Below, piece by piece: positions 35,076-45,945 of a stretch of 64,000 bases of DNA; the first letter of the stretch is position 1, and each line of letters opens with the position of its first letter. The DNA comes from Lophium mytilinum (taxonomy: Eukaryota; Ascomycota; Dothideomycetes; Mytilinidiales; Mytilinidiaceae), in assembly GCA_010093605.1 (NCBI GenBank), contig MU004191.1:427832-491831 (forward strand). Direction: 5' to 3'. Under the pieces are notes generated by a model. The model ran no database searches, was not told where the DNA came from, and worked only from the letters and a program-made list of their open reading frames with translations. A program made the translations under genes and the position numbers.

Positions 35076-38000
35076 GGTGCGGAGGAGGAGGGTGAGGCGG
35101 GTTGCTGCTGGGGAAGCTATGTTTGCTGTGGGAGTTTTCCTATGCGGAAAGAAGCCTGGGTGTGTAGAATTGGATTAAGCCTAGAATGGAGGGATTAGGA
35201 GCTGAAGGTACCAAGGGGTGGATTAGATGTGGTAGGTGGTTGAAATGGTGACGGCATTGATCGAGCACTTAGAACATTTTGGTGGAGCTCAGATGCCAAG
35301 GACGGAAAATCGAGTGGTCATTGGGGTGTAAATGTCATCTAGATTCGCAGAACTCCAGCGCAGAGGAAATATCTGCCGCTCGTGAAATACCACAGAGAGG
35401 GTTGGGTTTCGTAAGAGGGAAGCGAGCATTGGTGTTGGTGTTGGTGAGGTGAACTATCTGTAGGGTCTCGGCTGTGTTTACATTTGCGTGCTGCCGTCAA
35501 GGATAAGTCAACACATCCTCGGACCATTCAGCTAGAGGTGGTTTCATCATATGGAACGGCTAACAGATTCGCAGTAGAATTCTAGGTAGCCCTCGTTTAG
35601 TGGCAGAAGAGGGTACGCAGACTCACAACGAGGCACTCTGTACTGTACCCCAAAGCGGGCGACGATCTTGATATCCCTTTGTGAGTCCCCATTTTTGTGC
35701 CTTTTTAAAGCACCCAGTCTAGCCTTGCATTAGCGCGTGTCCGGTGTCACCGCTTGTAGGGGGGCCCCTACGAAATCAAGACCTCCGACATGCCAACGCT
35801 AAATGCACAATTATGCACATCGCAAAACTATAGAAGATTACATTTCCGCTATTTAAAACTTCTAAGAAGCTTGCGGAAGGCGAAATTATAGTCTTTTTTG
35901 TTAGTTTGTGCCTAATCTACTCTTAATCGCATTATTTTTAAGCTTTATCTAGATTTTTAAAGTTTATGGTATCTTGACCATAGCTTTACGAGGCAGCATG
36001 GGCAGTAGATAGTGCGCGTTTGGCGTTAGACGCTAGGAAGCCGAGCTACATTATATCAGGTCTACGGCGTACGCGCACGAGCCGACGCTAGCAATTGACT
36101 CACCATGGGATGCCAAATTCACGCTAGAAGAGTGGTTGCTTCTACGCGAGGGCTTGATCTGCGAGCTTAAACTCAATGTAGACACCAGTAGCAGGAATGC
36201 ATACAGCAAAATATCCCGTCGCGTTCGGTATCGTTTTGGGAGAGTGGAGGTCCAAGCAAGCTCGAGATCTTCGCACTTAACATACGCTTGGCAACGCCTA
36301 CGCCTCACTTCTCCAGCACTGACCAGCCCCCATCTGACATCGATCAACCTCAGGAGTCTTCGAGATCACGAGATGGAGCACAACACCAGGGTTTGAGACG
36401 GCTGACAGCGTCGGATCGGGTTCTCATTCCTCGCACGTTTGAAGTGAGAGATGCTCGAGGGACGCCAGCCCACCCTCGTGCTGGGCTAAGCACCAAAAGA
36501 ACCATGTCCCTGCTGTCTCTTACTTGAGGCGCTATCGACTTGCGTATGCACATCCTCCGCACGGCGCGAGCCCGCAGCAGGTATCACGAACCGCTTGAAG
36601 CAGCAACGGGGGCCGATCTCAGCACAGAGTAGTCAATGCAGCGTTACGGCCCAGTCTGCCACTTCGGCGACCTTCCTGCGGCACTGGACTGCGTCCTTGT
36701 TGACGTGTACTCGGGGCCTTTGACACAGATGGGTCAGGTGAGTGTATGCTGCTCTGACAGCGAGTCGTTCCGGCCCGGCGCAAGGGACAATGACTGGCAG
36801 CGCCAGTGAGGAGGTCGGATGGAGGTCCGTGAGGGTCGAATGAAGGAGTCGAGTGCTCTCTGCGGCACAGGGAAGCAATACTGTAGGGACAGCAGAAACG
36901 CTCACCGCACAATGAATGTCATATCACTGTCCCCGCTGGAGAACTGACGCCGACCTGCCACTTCGACAGGGCTCCGCGAGAGTATGATTCGTCTCATCTG
37001 CCAGATATCGAGCACTCGCGCACTGATTGGCGCATCGTCGCGCGGCTTGCCCTCCACCCGCAGCGAAATCTGCGAGGCTGCTGGATGCCCACACCCGACA
37101 GGTCCGCCCCAAGGCCCGCCGGCGATCTTGAAGCTGGAGGGAGAGGCGTCCGGAGGCGTCGCGCTGCATCTCACTAACGACGCATTCTGTGGCCCCCCAC
37201 AAATGGCCGCGACGGGCTATCCAGGCGATGGGCAGGCCACGGACGCGAGTAGCCTGGAGGTCGCAGCGAGATGGACAATGTTTCATCAAACCCCCGGCCG
37301 TCCACGTGCATGCTTCCAATTATCGCTCGCAATCTGCCAATCCCTTCATGCCCAGCCGCCAGTGTGCGCAGAGAGGCCTGTCTGCATTCGGGCGCGCAGA
37401 CGCTGAAGACGCTGAGGGCAAGCCATCTTTGTCCTCGGTCAAAGGGCCTGCGAGTGCCTCATGGCCCAGCAGCACGGCTCCTCTGCACCATGCGAGGCTG
37501 GACAAGGGCACCTTCGGTCTGCCGCGGCGAGCAGCGCAATGTCGCTTGGTGCGCTGCGCGAGGGTAGGCAACGGGGGCAGTTGGTTGGTTGGTTGGAGGT
37601 TGAGAGTGGGTGGATTTGAGTTTCGAGGTGCATGGCCTTGGAGATGAGGTCAAGCCGCAACGGGAGCCATCGCGACGGCGTGCTCGGGCGGCCGCTGAGC
37701 AGCGCGGGCCGTTCTTCGTGCCCTTTTCGCCCTGCTGCTTGCCAGGCTTGCGCTGCTTTTGCATGACGGATCAAGCCCGGCCCCAGCAAACAGTCGACAT
37801 GGGCATCGCTGGCCTGCGCAGTAGCCTGAGGTCTGCCGCTCGCCAACCACATATTCATCTCCCGCCCGCCTCAGTTACCTTTCCCTAAATACGCCCTCTC
37901 CCACCATCGCCGCGCACCCCGAGTGAGTGTGCTGGAGTCTTGTGTAATAATCCCGCATACCTGCCGATACTGCCCAGCCGCTGTTGCTCTCGACTCGCAC

Positions 38001-38258
38001 AGCCTGAGCATCCTTGCAACCCCGACTCATTACAACCACCACCTCCGCCATCGTGCTGCCAGCCTGCCTTTAGTGGCTGCCTCCCTCCTTTTGCGCGCGC
38101 TCTCCCACTCGAATCCTACGAACCAGCCGGTCGCAATTGACGACTGCGAATACCTCTCCTTCGCACCCGACGCTCCGCCGTCCCCTCCCTCCCGTTGATC
38201 ACCGATCGCCCGGATCCGAGCCGCTCCTGAACGCTTCTCTACCTCCGGGACACGCACC
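35076..38258. other. Gene-poor region, 3.2 kb, AT-rich patch then GC-rich block
   Basis: 35780-36000 is an AT-rich patch (TTTAAAACTTC, ATTATTTTTAAGC words), possibly a decayed repeat, though I found no inverted ends. 36600-37900 is GC-rich, with overlapping open frames of 90-150 codons on both strands; none has a recognisable motif, and frames on opposite strands mirror each other, as expected from GC richness. A short TTGG repeat lies at 37581-37596. The last 300 bp before 38259 is CT-rich leader sequence. Confidence 0.45.
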
Positions 38259-39212
38259 ATGGCAAACGCCCAGGAGCCCTTCTCCTTCCTGCACGAGAAC
38301 ATACCATCATGGTTCAAAAACGTCGATGAGATAGAGGCCAAGGTCGCCAGCCTCCAGTCAGAGATGACAAGGGTGCCAGTCGCCGCGATAGCAAAGAAGA
38401 AGACGGCCTCCACGGAATCAATACCGCTCAACGACGAGAATGCTATTGGGCCGATCCAGGAAGAGGACGACACGTCGGGCGTGGCCTGGCCAACACAGCT
38501 GCAGCTGATGAAGAGGAAGAGGAAGCCAGGCTCGGTACTATCCAGTCACGCGTCAGGCCCCATGAAGTACCGGTCGCGGACCATGATCGTCGTATGGTAC
38601 GATAGCGAGGTGCAGAAGGCGTTTGAGGCCCTCGTCAGGTGTATCGGCACGGGCCGGAACCTCCTCCGGAAAGGAAAGATGGCAGCAAAGATGGACGCAT
38701 TAGCTGAAATGGCGAACTCCTTCGATGACGATGGCGATGACGATGACCCAACGGCGAAGATCGGATACAAGCCTCGCGTTTCCGTCATGCCGAACTTCCG
38801 GTCAACAAGGAGGATGGGAGGTCCAGGAGGTCCTGCGGGGGAAGACTCCGGCGCGAAGTTCGATACTGTCGACAAGGAGTTGGAGAAGGCTCAGAGTCTC
38901 TGTGAGCGTGGTGCTCATCAGTTCCTTCGCGACGGCGACTGTCGGACGGAACTCAACGCTGTTCGACAACACTTTGCGGACGTACAAAAATTCAGCGAGC
39001 AGTACTTGCCGAAGCAATTCAAGGTGAATACAGCAACAGTGGATGAAGTGAAGGTGGAGGCCGCGAAGGAGTTGGAGCCGAAACGAGTGCAAGTTCCGAC
39101 GATTATCGACCGAGTTCCAATGTCATCCAAGGCCATCGAAGTGGACGATGACGATGACGGAGAAGACTGGGTACTATCGCCCATTCCGCCGCGCCGCACA
39201 GCACGCGTATAA
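38259..39212 (+). CDS. Hypothetical protein with acidic stretches
   Basis: 317 aa, single exon, not recognised. The start MANAQEPFSFLHENIPSWF is followed by a predicted helical segment (VDEIEAKVASLQSEM). Central residues about 100-140 look folded (RSRTMIVVWYDSEVQKAFE, then LVRCIGTGRNLLRKGKMA), and a second helical stretch lies near residues 205-260 (ELEKAQSLCERGAHQFLRDG onward). Asp runs occur near residues 155-165 and 295-305, so parts are disordered and acidic. No signal peptide or membrane helix. A single coherent frame with ordinary codon use and amphipathic helices supports a real gene. Function unknown. Confidence 0.75.
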   Translation: MANAQEPFSFLHENIPSWFKNVDEIEAKVASLQSEMTRVPVAAIAKKKTASTESIPLNDENAIGPIQEEDDTSGVAWPTQLQLMKRKRKPGSVLSSHASGPMKYRSRTMIVVWYDSEVQKAFEALVRCIGTGRNLLRKGKMAAKMDALAEMANSFDDDGDDDDPTAKIGYKPRVSVMPNFRSTRRMGGPGGPAGEDSGAKFDTVDKELEKAQSLCERGAHQFLRDGDCRTELNAVRQHFADVQKFSEQYLPKQFKVNTATVDEVKVEAAKELEPKRVQVPTIIDRVPMSSKAIEVDDDDDGEDWVLSPIPPRRTARV

Positions 39213-40022
39213 AACAACACGTTGCTGATTGCCTGACACTATTTGAGGTGGCCTTGCGAGCTTGGCAGTCAGCCAACCATCTGCGTTGCTTGCTTCCTGC
39301 GATTTAGCGAGTTGGACTTGTGATTTTATGGAGTTATATTGGCGTTTTATCATGGGCATCTCCGGAATGGATGGGGAAACTCGGATGCCCTCACGCTCGA
39401 CACGAACAAATCTTGCATCGATCTCCCGGTTTAGCGTTTCCTGCATGTTCGAATTCTCTGCATTTTCAGGGTCCCCACGGTTTCGGGTGGGTGTAGCGAC
39501 TGGATTGAGATTTACAATGCTCTCTGTTCCTTATGGGCCGCCGTGCCCTTTTCACCTTCGCTTGATATCATTTTGTTTCCAGAAAAGATTGTAATCACAT
39601 TCGCTACCTAGTCGGAATCTCAACCTTCGTATCACCTTTCATGAGTAGTGCTTCCCGCTGTGTAAACTGATTGCCCTTCTTCTGTGCATGTCCCTCCATA
39701 CATTTACCCGTATAGGTCCAAGGATGAACTTGTAGGTACCTAGGCTACTCTGCTGGCGTTGTGCGCGCCTCGTGGCTATGCAGGGCTGCCACGCGATCGC
39801 TCCTTCTTGCCTCGGAAATGTCCGCCACTCAATTCCAACCTCAACTCCTCACCCTTCCCCGTTCCGTCTTCACTACTTCAGCACCTCACAACTTGCTCGC
39901 TTGTGATGAAGACCAGCTGGTTGCACCAGCTGCAGTGGCTACCTTTGACACCCGCTTGACTGCAAGACACGTCAATTGAACCTCGCCCAACTCTGTTGCC
40001 GAGTCGAACGCTTTGGGAAACC
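39213..40022. other. Intergenic region, nothing recognised
   Basis: 810 bp with CT-rich stretches toward 40022, probably leader sequence of the next gene. Confidence 0.5.
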
Positions 40023-41657
40023 ATGCCGCCCGCTCTCAGTGAGTATGATTCTGACGAGTCCTCGGATGGATTGAGCGGTAAGAACGGCTACGAGGTAGTA
40101 GCAAATGAGATGTCGTATGGAACGGTTTGTGTCTTTAATCGAACTTTACCTGCTTTCTGCTTGCTGACAAGTGGCGCAGAAAGAGGAATGCTTTAGAGAA
40201 GACGACGAGGAAGACCCCAGTGAAGACGAGTCCGAGATACCCTCAGTAGCTCCGACTGCTACTCCGATTCGGACTATTGAGCAGGAGGAGGAGACAGAGG
40301 AGGAACACCGGCTGGCTTGTGACCCTGCTCGAGGCCTATGTCCTGCCTACTGACGAATTCAAACAGAAGATAGATCCCGCCCAAGACCGCGACGGCAATG
40401 TCAGTAACGCCGAGTCTTCAGTGCTATCCATGGCGCCGAATAGTACGCCACCGTCAGCTCAACGGAGCGTGGATGATGATGAAGACGATGAGGAGGTACG
40501 CAATGTGTTCGAAGCTCTAGAGACCATACATACTAACGCAAATGTATCAGGAGAACTCTTCATCCCCAATGCCACAGCCATCTAAGTTCCCGGGAAAAAA
40601 GAACACAGGAATGCTCGCTGGACTCGACTACCAAAACATCATCTATATTTCAGATGACGAAAACGATTCTACCGATTACGTTACACCCCCGACGTCTTCA
40701 TACCATACTACCAGGCAGGCAGTTCGTGGAGAACAGAAGGTCGACCTTCAGTACGACGGCAGTTATCATCCCTTGGATGACTACCTCAGACCCAAGCAGG
40801 CCGCTAGAGTAAGGTCCAGGTATGAAGCAGATGTCAAGCATGAAGACGTGGACTCAGGCTCGGAATCAGACTCAGACCGAGAGAGCTTGAAATCGGAATC
40901 GGGCTCGGAGAGTGAAGAGGAGGATGTGGTCAAGAGCAAAGCAACAAACAAACTCAAAGGGAAAGACATCAAGGTTGAGCGTTCGCCGACGAGACGTTCT
41001 ACTCGTGCCCTTCAGCAGTCTCGTGTCATCTACGACGTCAAGGTCCATCCCCAAGATAAGGAATTGAGCGAGCTCGGTATCGTCACTGGCCGCAAACGAC
41101 GGATGGTCGAGAGTTCGGATGACGAGGAGGAAGAGCCCTCGTACCAACGCAAGAAGTCGAAGCCAATTCGAACGTCCTCGCGAGCTGTGGAGGGACGTGC
41201 TGTCAGGTTCCGACCGCAGAATCGCAAGGCACGTGCCCAGCCTGCTGCCTCATCCTATGATGCTTCCCACACCACTGAGTACTCTGCACCTCATTATTAT
41301 GCCGAGGGCCTTGATGTCTTTGACATGCCCCCTGGCGAGCGATACTTTCCGCACAAGAATGATGCACTGTTTGACGGACTGCTAACTCCAAACGGAGTCT
41401 TCAGGATCCATGAGGAGTCGCACGAAGTACAACGCGCTGCCGAAGCAAGTGCGAGCCCCGCTAGGACCTTCATTGATTACGAAAAGGAGAACATCGACCA
41501 AGAGCACATGGATACGGTGATGGATCTAGTTGCAGGCGTGACCATTCAACCGGCGGACCTGTTGAATGGCATGGACAGAGAGGTCGATATCCAGCTCCTA
41601 AGAATTGCTGGAGTCAGCACGCAAGACATTGAGGACCTGGAGGACATGGAGCTATGA
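40023..41657 (+). CDS. Acidic, largely disordered protein, probably nuclear; function unknown
   Basis: Predicted 489 aa in four exons: 40023-40124, 40180-40318, 40374-40495 and 40551-41657. All three introns are 55 bp, with CTGAC or CTAAC branch-like words. The second junction (GCT-T|GTGACC to GATAG|AT) was chosen because it is the only intron I found that joins the two open frames. The sequence is rich in Asp/Glu/Ser (SEYDSDESSDGLS, EDDEEDPSEDESE, SGSESDSDRES), with basic patches RKRRMVESSDDEEEE and YQRKKSKP that resemble nuclear signals. A more ordered C-terminal part (EGLDVFDMPPGERYFPHKND, then LFDGLLTPNGVFRI, then a helix DTVMDLVAGVTIQPADLL) ends DIEDLEDMEL. No family recognised. Casein-kinase-type acidic serine sites are abundant. 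Confidence 0.75.
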
Positions 41658-42240
41658 GGAGAGTGGGGAGTAGTATGGACGAGTCAGCGCGCTTTCGCAG
41701 CTGAATACTTCATCAGCTTCCGCAATACTTGAGGTCTAGTTTCAGGCGGCGGGAAGCATTCAATATTTGGTCGCGTCGAAGGAATGCGGCGATGCTATAC
41801 CGTCTTATACATGAGTTCAATCAGCACAGTAGTTAGTTGCAAAATAACGAGATAGCTCCGTCAGATAAATACCAAAAGTGTTTCAGGGCGCATGCCTCGT
41901 ACAAACTTGAACCTTAAGATCAAAGCAGTGCAAATCAAAGCAATGAAACGTGAATTTTTACAAGGACTGTAGCTGACCTGAGTTGTTGTCTGAATACCAA
42001 ATACTCTTCAAAGAGTTTTGAAGGGTGGCAGAATGAGTGCAACCATGCGTCAAAACGGTGAATACCACACCCAACCTCGAAAACACACACCCAGTCTCGG
42101 AAGATCTATTATCTCCTTCTAACCATTGTTTCATTCAATCCTACTAATAATTCAACCATGTCATCCTCTTCTTGATAGGCAAAAAAACTCCCATCTTCGT
42201 TGTAAGGTGAGGAGTTGCATCCGAAAATGCAAAAGAATCG
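41658..42240. other. Intergenic region, nothing recognised
   Basis: 583 bp between the acidic-protein gene and the tRNA. Confidence 0.5.
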
Positions 42241-42327
42241 TGCTTCCACACGGATTTGAACCGTGGACCTCGGCATGGCAATAATGGGATTACTAGTGCC
42301 GCGCTCTACCAACTGAGCTATAGAAGC
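42241..42327 (-). tRNA. tRNA-Thr (anticodon AGU) with a 14-nt intron
   Basis: On the minus strand the 5' acceptor GCTTCTA pairs with 3' TGGAAGC, discriminator A. The D arm is GCTCAGTTGGTAGAGC, the anticodon stem CGGCA/TGCCG, and the T arm CACGG-TTCAAAT-CCGTG with the B-box GGTTCAAATCC. The loop between the anticodon stems is 21 nt: CT-AGT-A then a 14-nt intron (ATCCCATTATTGCC) and A, which puts the intron in the canonical place one base 3' of the anticodon. Total 87 nt. SEN34, a subunit of the enzyme that removes such introns, is encoded at 58374-59324. Confidence 0.93.
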
Positions 42328-43695
42328 GTTGGTTGTTTGATGTGAGACTGGCGAAAATGATGTGTATATGTATGTAAAAATTTGGGCGATACGGTGCTGC
42401 GGAATGGGAATTATACTGTGGCAGTTTGTGCGAGACCGAGAATCAACCTGGGATTGGGGAGGGGTGGATTAGGCGAGGTGGCTGGTATCCTTGCAGGTAA
42501 TTCGTATTGTTCGTGTTTGTTGGATTGATTGCTTGGAAGACAACGCTGGGCTGGAAGATTAAGAATTGGGAAGCTGGGGGTTTGGTCTGGTTAGACTTCC
42601 TGAGTATTGGGTGACCGTTCTCGAGGGGACTCGTTTTGCGGCTATTGTGAATGGTTTTGAGGTTTGAGGGAGACTTTGATTTTTGGGGGGTCATGATAGG
42701 CTGGCTGAGGAAACCCACTCAGGACTTCTTCAGCGCTCAGGCTTCAACACCACGTCGATTTTCAGCATACCACAGGACCTGCGTGCGCTAGCTCAGAAAC
42801 TTCAAGTTCTCACGTTCAAAGGCAGACATGTATACAGTGATCTCAAGCACGTTCATGACAAGACTAACCCACCGAACTACGTCGATGATTGAGCATATAG
42901 CCGCAATTCGATCTGCGACGCCGCTGACGAATGGAGGACGTGTGTATAGCTTAAACTCGTGAAGTTCATATCCTAGACGAGATACTCCGCAAATATTAGC
43001 GCAAGCTGTTGACGCAGCCAGGCATCTACGGCTTGTAGTTTTCGTCATGCATCATGACGCCCCTCCCAAAACCACAATATCACCATCATACCTCGATATC
43101 TCTACAACAGCACTACCACCGCCCTTACTAGACACACACGTCCTCGGAGCAACTGCGGTCGGTTTGTCTACGGCATGCTTTGCTTAATCAAGCCGCTATT
43201 AATCTTCCATGAGTCTTCCATGAATCTTCCGAACTGACAAAGCACCTCCACCCCGCCAGATCCTATTTATCCTCCACCTACCTTCCACCCTTGAAATTCA
43301 CAATCCTCGGAAAGTCTCGGCTTTCAAAGGGTCTCGGGATTCACAAAGGTCTCGGCCTCAACGCTGGACTGCTGTCGTCAGCACGGGTGACACAAACCCA
43401 GCTGTACGGGATACGGCTTCGGAACGTTAGTCCTCCCGAGCGAAACGCGTTCGTGAGATGCACGAAACCCGTGGCAGACGCACCGCGTACAGCGTATCCT
43501 GCATGCCCGCTTGTGACTCAGAAGCGAGGTCATGAGGGCGTAGTTGGCATTCACGCTCTCAGTAGCAAAGTCATCACAGCAATTCCAAATAATCTTCATC
43601 CTCGGCATGGAAGTAATCATGTACATCATCCATATTCGACATATCATACTATCTGTGTCATTGGCCAACGAACGAACGAACCTAAGATCTCCAGT
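42328..43695. other. Intergenic region, nothing recognised
   Basis: 1.37 kb. Frames at 43291-43758 (+) and 43378-43668 (-) lie opposite each other and show no family; I do not call them. Around 43305-43365 a TCTCGG word followed by TTCAAAGGG/TTCACAAAGG recurs three times, a minor local repeat. Confidence 0.45.
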
Positions 43696-45666
43696 CTACT
43701 TGTACACGTGGATAACGTGGGCGTTGCAGAAGCTCAGGAGGCCGGTGTTGCTGGGTGACTCTGTTAGCTTCGAGGAATATGAGGTGGAAGGATGCCATGG
43801 GCGGAACTCACCCCCATTCTCCACCAATACCAGACTCCTTGTGGCCACCGAAGATGGCTTGCGGAGTTGGCTTTTCCCAGCTGTTGACGAAGACGCTGCC
43901 GGCTTCTAGTCGCAGCGCAACCTTCTCGGCTGCGGCGACGTCTTTGCCCCACACACATGCGCCGAGGCCAGTCTGTCCGAGTTGATTAGTGGTGTGTCTC
44001 AATTAGGCAAACAGACGAGAAAACTTACGTTGGTATCGTTAGCACGGGCAATGACCTCTTCCAAATCAGACCAGGGCTGGGTCGGCACAATAGGGCCTTC
44101 ACAAGAAAACGTCAGTAATCACTCCCATCGCTCACATCCTACTCCTATAGCTGCAACTTACCAAACGGCTCCTCGGTGATGATTCTCGAGTCATTCGGCG
44201 GATTGTCGATGATCGTGGGCTGGATGAAGAAGCCCTTGGTCGCCGAGATGTCTGGGGTTCCGGCGGCGAACTTGTACCCCTTGGCCTTGCTGTCGGCGAA
44301 GAAGGTCTTTACTTTGTCGAACTGCATCTGGTTCTGGATGGGGCCGAGCGGGGCCTCGGAGTCCGGCGCGCCCGTCTTGAGGGTCGCGGTGAACTTGACC
44401 ATGGCCTCGAGGAAGGGCTTGTAGATGCTTTCATGGATGTAGATGCGCTTGGTGGCGACGCAGACTTGGCCGGTGTTTTGGAAGGCGCCCATGACGACTT
44501 CCGGGGCGACCTTCTCGATGTCGCTGGGGGTGGGGGTTAGTATTGGGATTGTGATTGGAATTGTGATTGGGATTTGAGGGGTGAGGGGTGGGGCTTACAC
44601 GTCGGGGAGGATGATTGAGGCATCGTTGCCACCGAGCTCGAGGGTGACGCGCTTCAGGGTCTTAGCACTGGCTTCCATGACTTTCTTACCGGTGGCAATG
44701 GAGCCGGTGAAGGAGATCTTGGCGATGTCCGGGTGAGTGGTGAGCAGGGCCCCGAGTTCGTTGTTGCCACCGACGGCCTGGAGGACTCCCGGAGGGAAGA
44801 CCTGCTGGGCTAGCTCGACGAGCTTCAAGGCGGTGTATGGGGTGAACGGTCTTCCTGAGTTAGCTGCTTGGTGGTACTGGCGGGATGGGGTCTGTCTCAC
44901 GATGGCTTGAGAATGACCGTGTTACCAGTGAGGAGACCGGGGGCAAACTTTCCAACAGCTTGGATAGGTTAGTAGAGTCCAGATTGGGGCAACGCGCTCA
45001 CGAACGTACCTAGGATAAGGGGGACTAGATGCAGTTAGCAAAGGAGCGCGACCTCTGGGAAGGAAACGGGGGCATAAGCTTACAGTTCCATGGGCAAATA
45101 GCTCCTACTACACCCAATGGAGTAAATCGTGTAGTCACAATCTTCTCGTCATCCTCGAACTTCTCCTCTGGAATGGAGAGAGTATCTAGTACTGAGTCAG
45201 CATGTCGGAAATACATGGCCAGCGGAAGAGCTTTACTCACTGTGGAAGCCAATGAACCCTCCTACTCCTCCGACTTCAATGCCGGCAAACTTTTTCTGAG
45301 CATATCATTAGCTTTTTGATGACTAGCTGCAGCTGACCTGCCTTGGCATCTGCCACTTACTGGTTTGCCCGCCTCCTTGCACAGAAGCTCCGTGAACTCA
45401 GCCGAATGCTGCTCGAAGAGCTCCACGAACTTCTGGAGCAGCTCCTTCCGCTTCTCGACGGGCGTGGCAGCCCAGGCGGGAAAAGCTTTCTTGCCAGCCG
45501 CTACGGCATCATTGAGATCTTGTGAGCTGCCGATTGGGACATCCCAGAGCTCCTCGCCAGTCGAGGGGTTGATGCCGTGGTGGATCTCCTTGCTACTGCG
45601 TTGCTTGCCATCGACAATGTTGTAGAAGGTGTCGAAGCTGATGGTGGACGTTTTGGACGGAGACAT
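43696..45666 (-). CDS. NAD(P)-dependent aldehyde dehydrogenase
   Basis: Predicted 479 aa in ten exons: 45361-45666, 45241-45295, 45084-45191, 45010-45024, 44901-44958, 44599-44850, 44162-44523, 44029-44096, 43812-43972 and 43696-43750. It oxidises an aldehyde to the acid. The N-terminus runs YNIVDGKQRSSKEIHHGINP; PWNFPLILAVGKFAPGLLTG is the coenzyme-binding turn; the catalytic Glu is in VTLELGGNDAS (about residue 250) and the nucleophile Cys in FQNTGQVCVATKR (about residue 286). ITEEPFGPIVP and GGHKESGIGGEWG are later family blocks. Exon 4 is only 15 nt and codes PLIL plus split codons; it is needed to complete the conserved WNFP motif. Nine introns of 49-75 bp make this the most intron-dense gene here. 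Substrate unknown; no organelle signal is obvious. Confidence 0.93.
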
Positions 45667-45945
45667 GTTTGCTCTAGTGGGGTAGTGTTTGCGGGGATGA
45701 AAGGTGCGGGGAGAGAGAGAGATGGATGAAATGAGCGGGGGGGAAAGGCTTCGGTATTTAAGTGCTGAGACGCGGCAAGAGCTCTGCGAACACCTGGTGC
45801 TGAGGGGCGATACAAGGCTGGAATATAATATCGAGTCAGGGTTGCAGGTCGGGAATTGAGGGGTCTTCCTAGCTACCGTACGGCGATCGGGGGGTTCGGG
45901 GCGGCGGTCTTGCGTGGTGCTAGAAACTCTTCTAGCGAGTAGGGT
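45667..45945 (-). promoter_or_regulatory. Upstream region of the aldehyde dehydrogenase gene
   Basis: About 280 bp of normal-composition DNA with a purine-rich patch (GGGGAGAGAGAGAG at about 45707-45721), ending abruptly at the AT-rich block. Confidence 0.4.

Noticed and set aside
35780-36000. A second transposon relic in the AT-rich patch
   Set aside because: No terminal repeats, target duplication or coding trace could be found; recorded only as an AT-rich patch.
36619-37888. Cluster of 90-150-codon frames on both strands
   Set aside because: GC-rich DNA with few chance stops; no recognised motif in any frame.
43291-43758. 155-codon + frame beside the aldehyde dehydrogenase gene
   Set aside because: It runs antisense over the last ALDH exon, is mirrored by a minus frame and has no family features.
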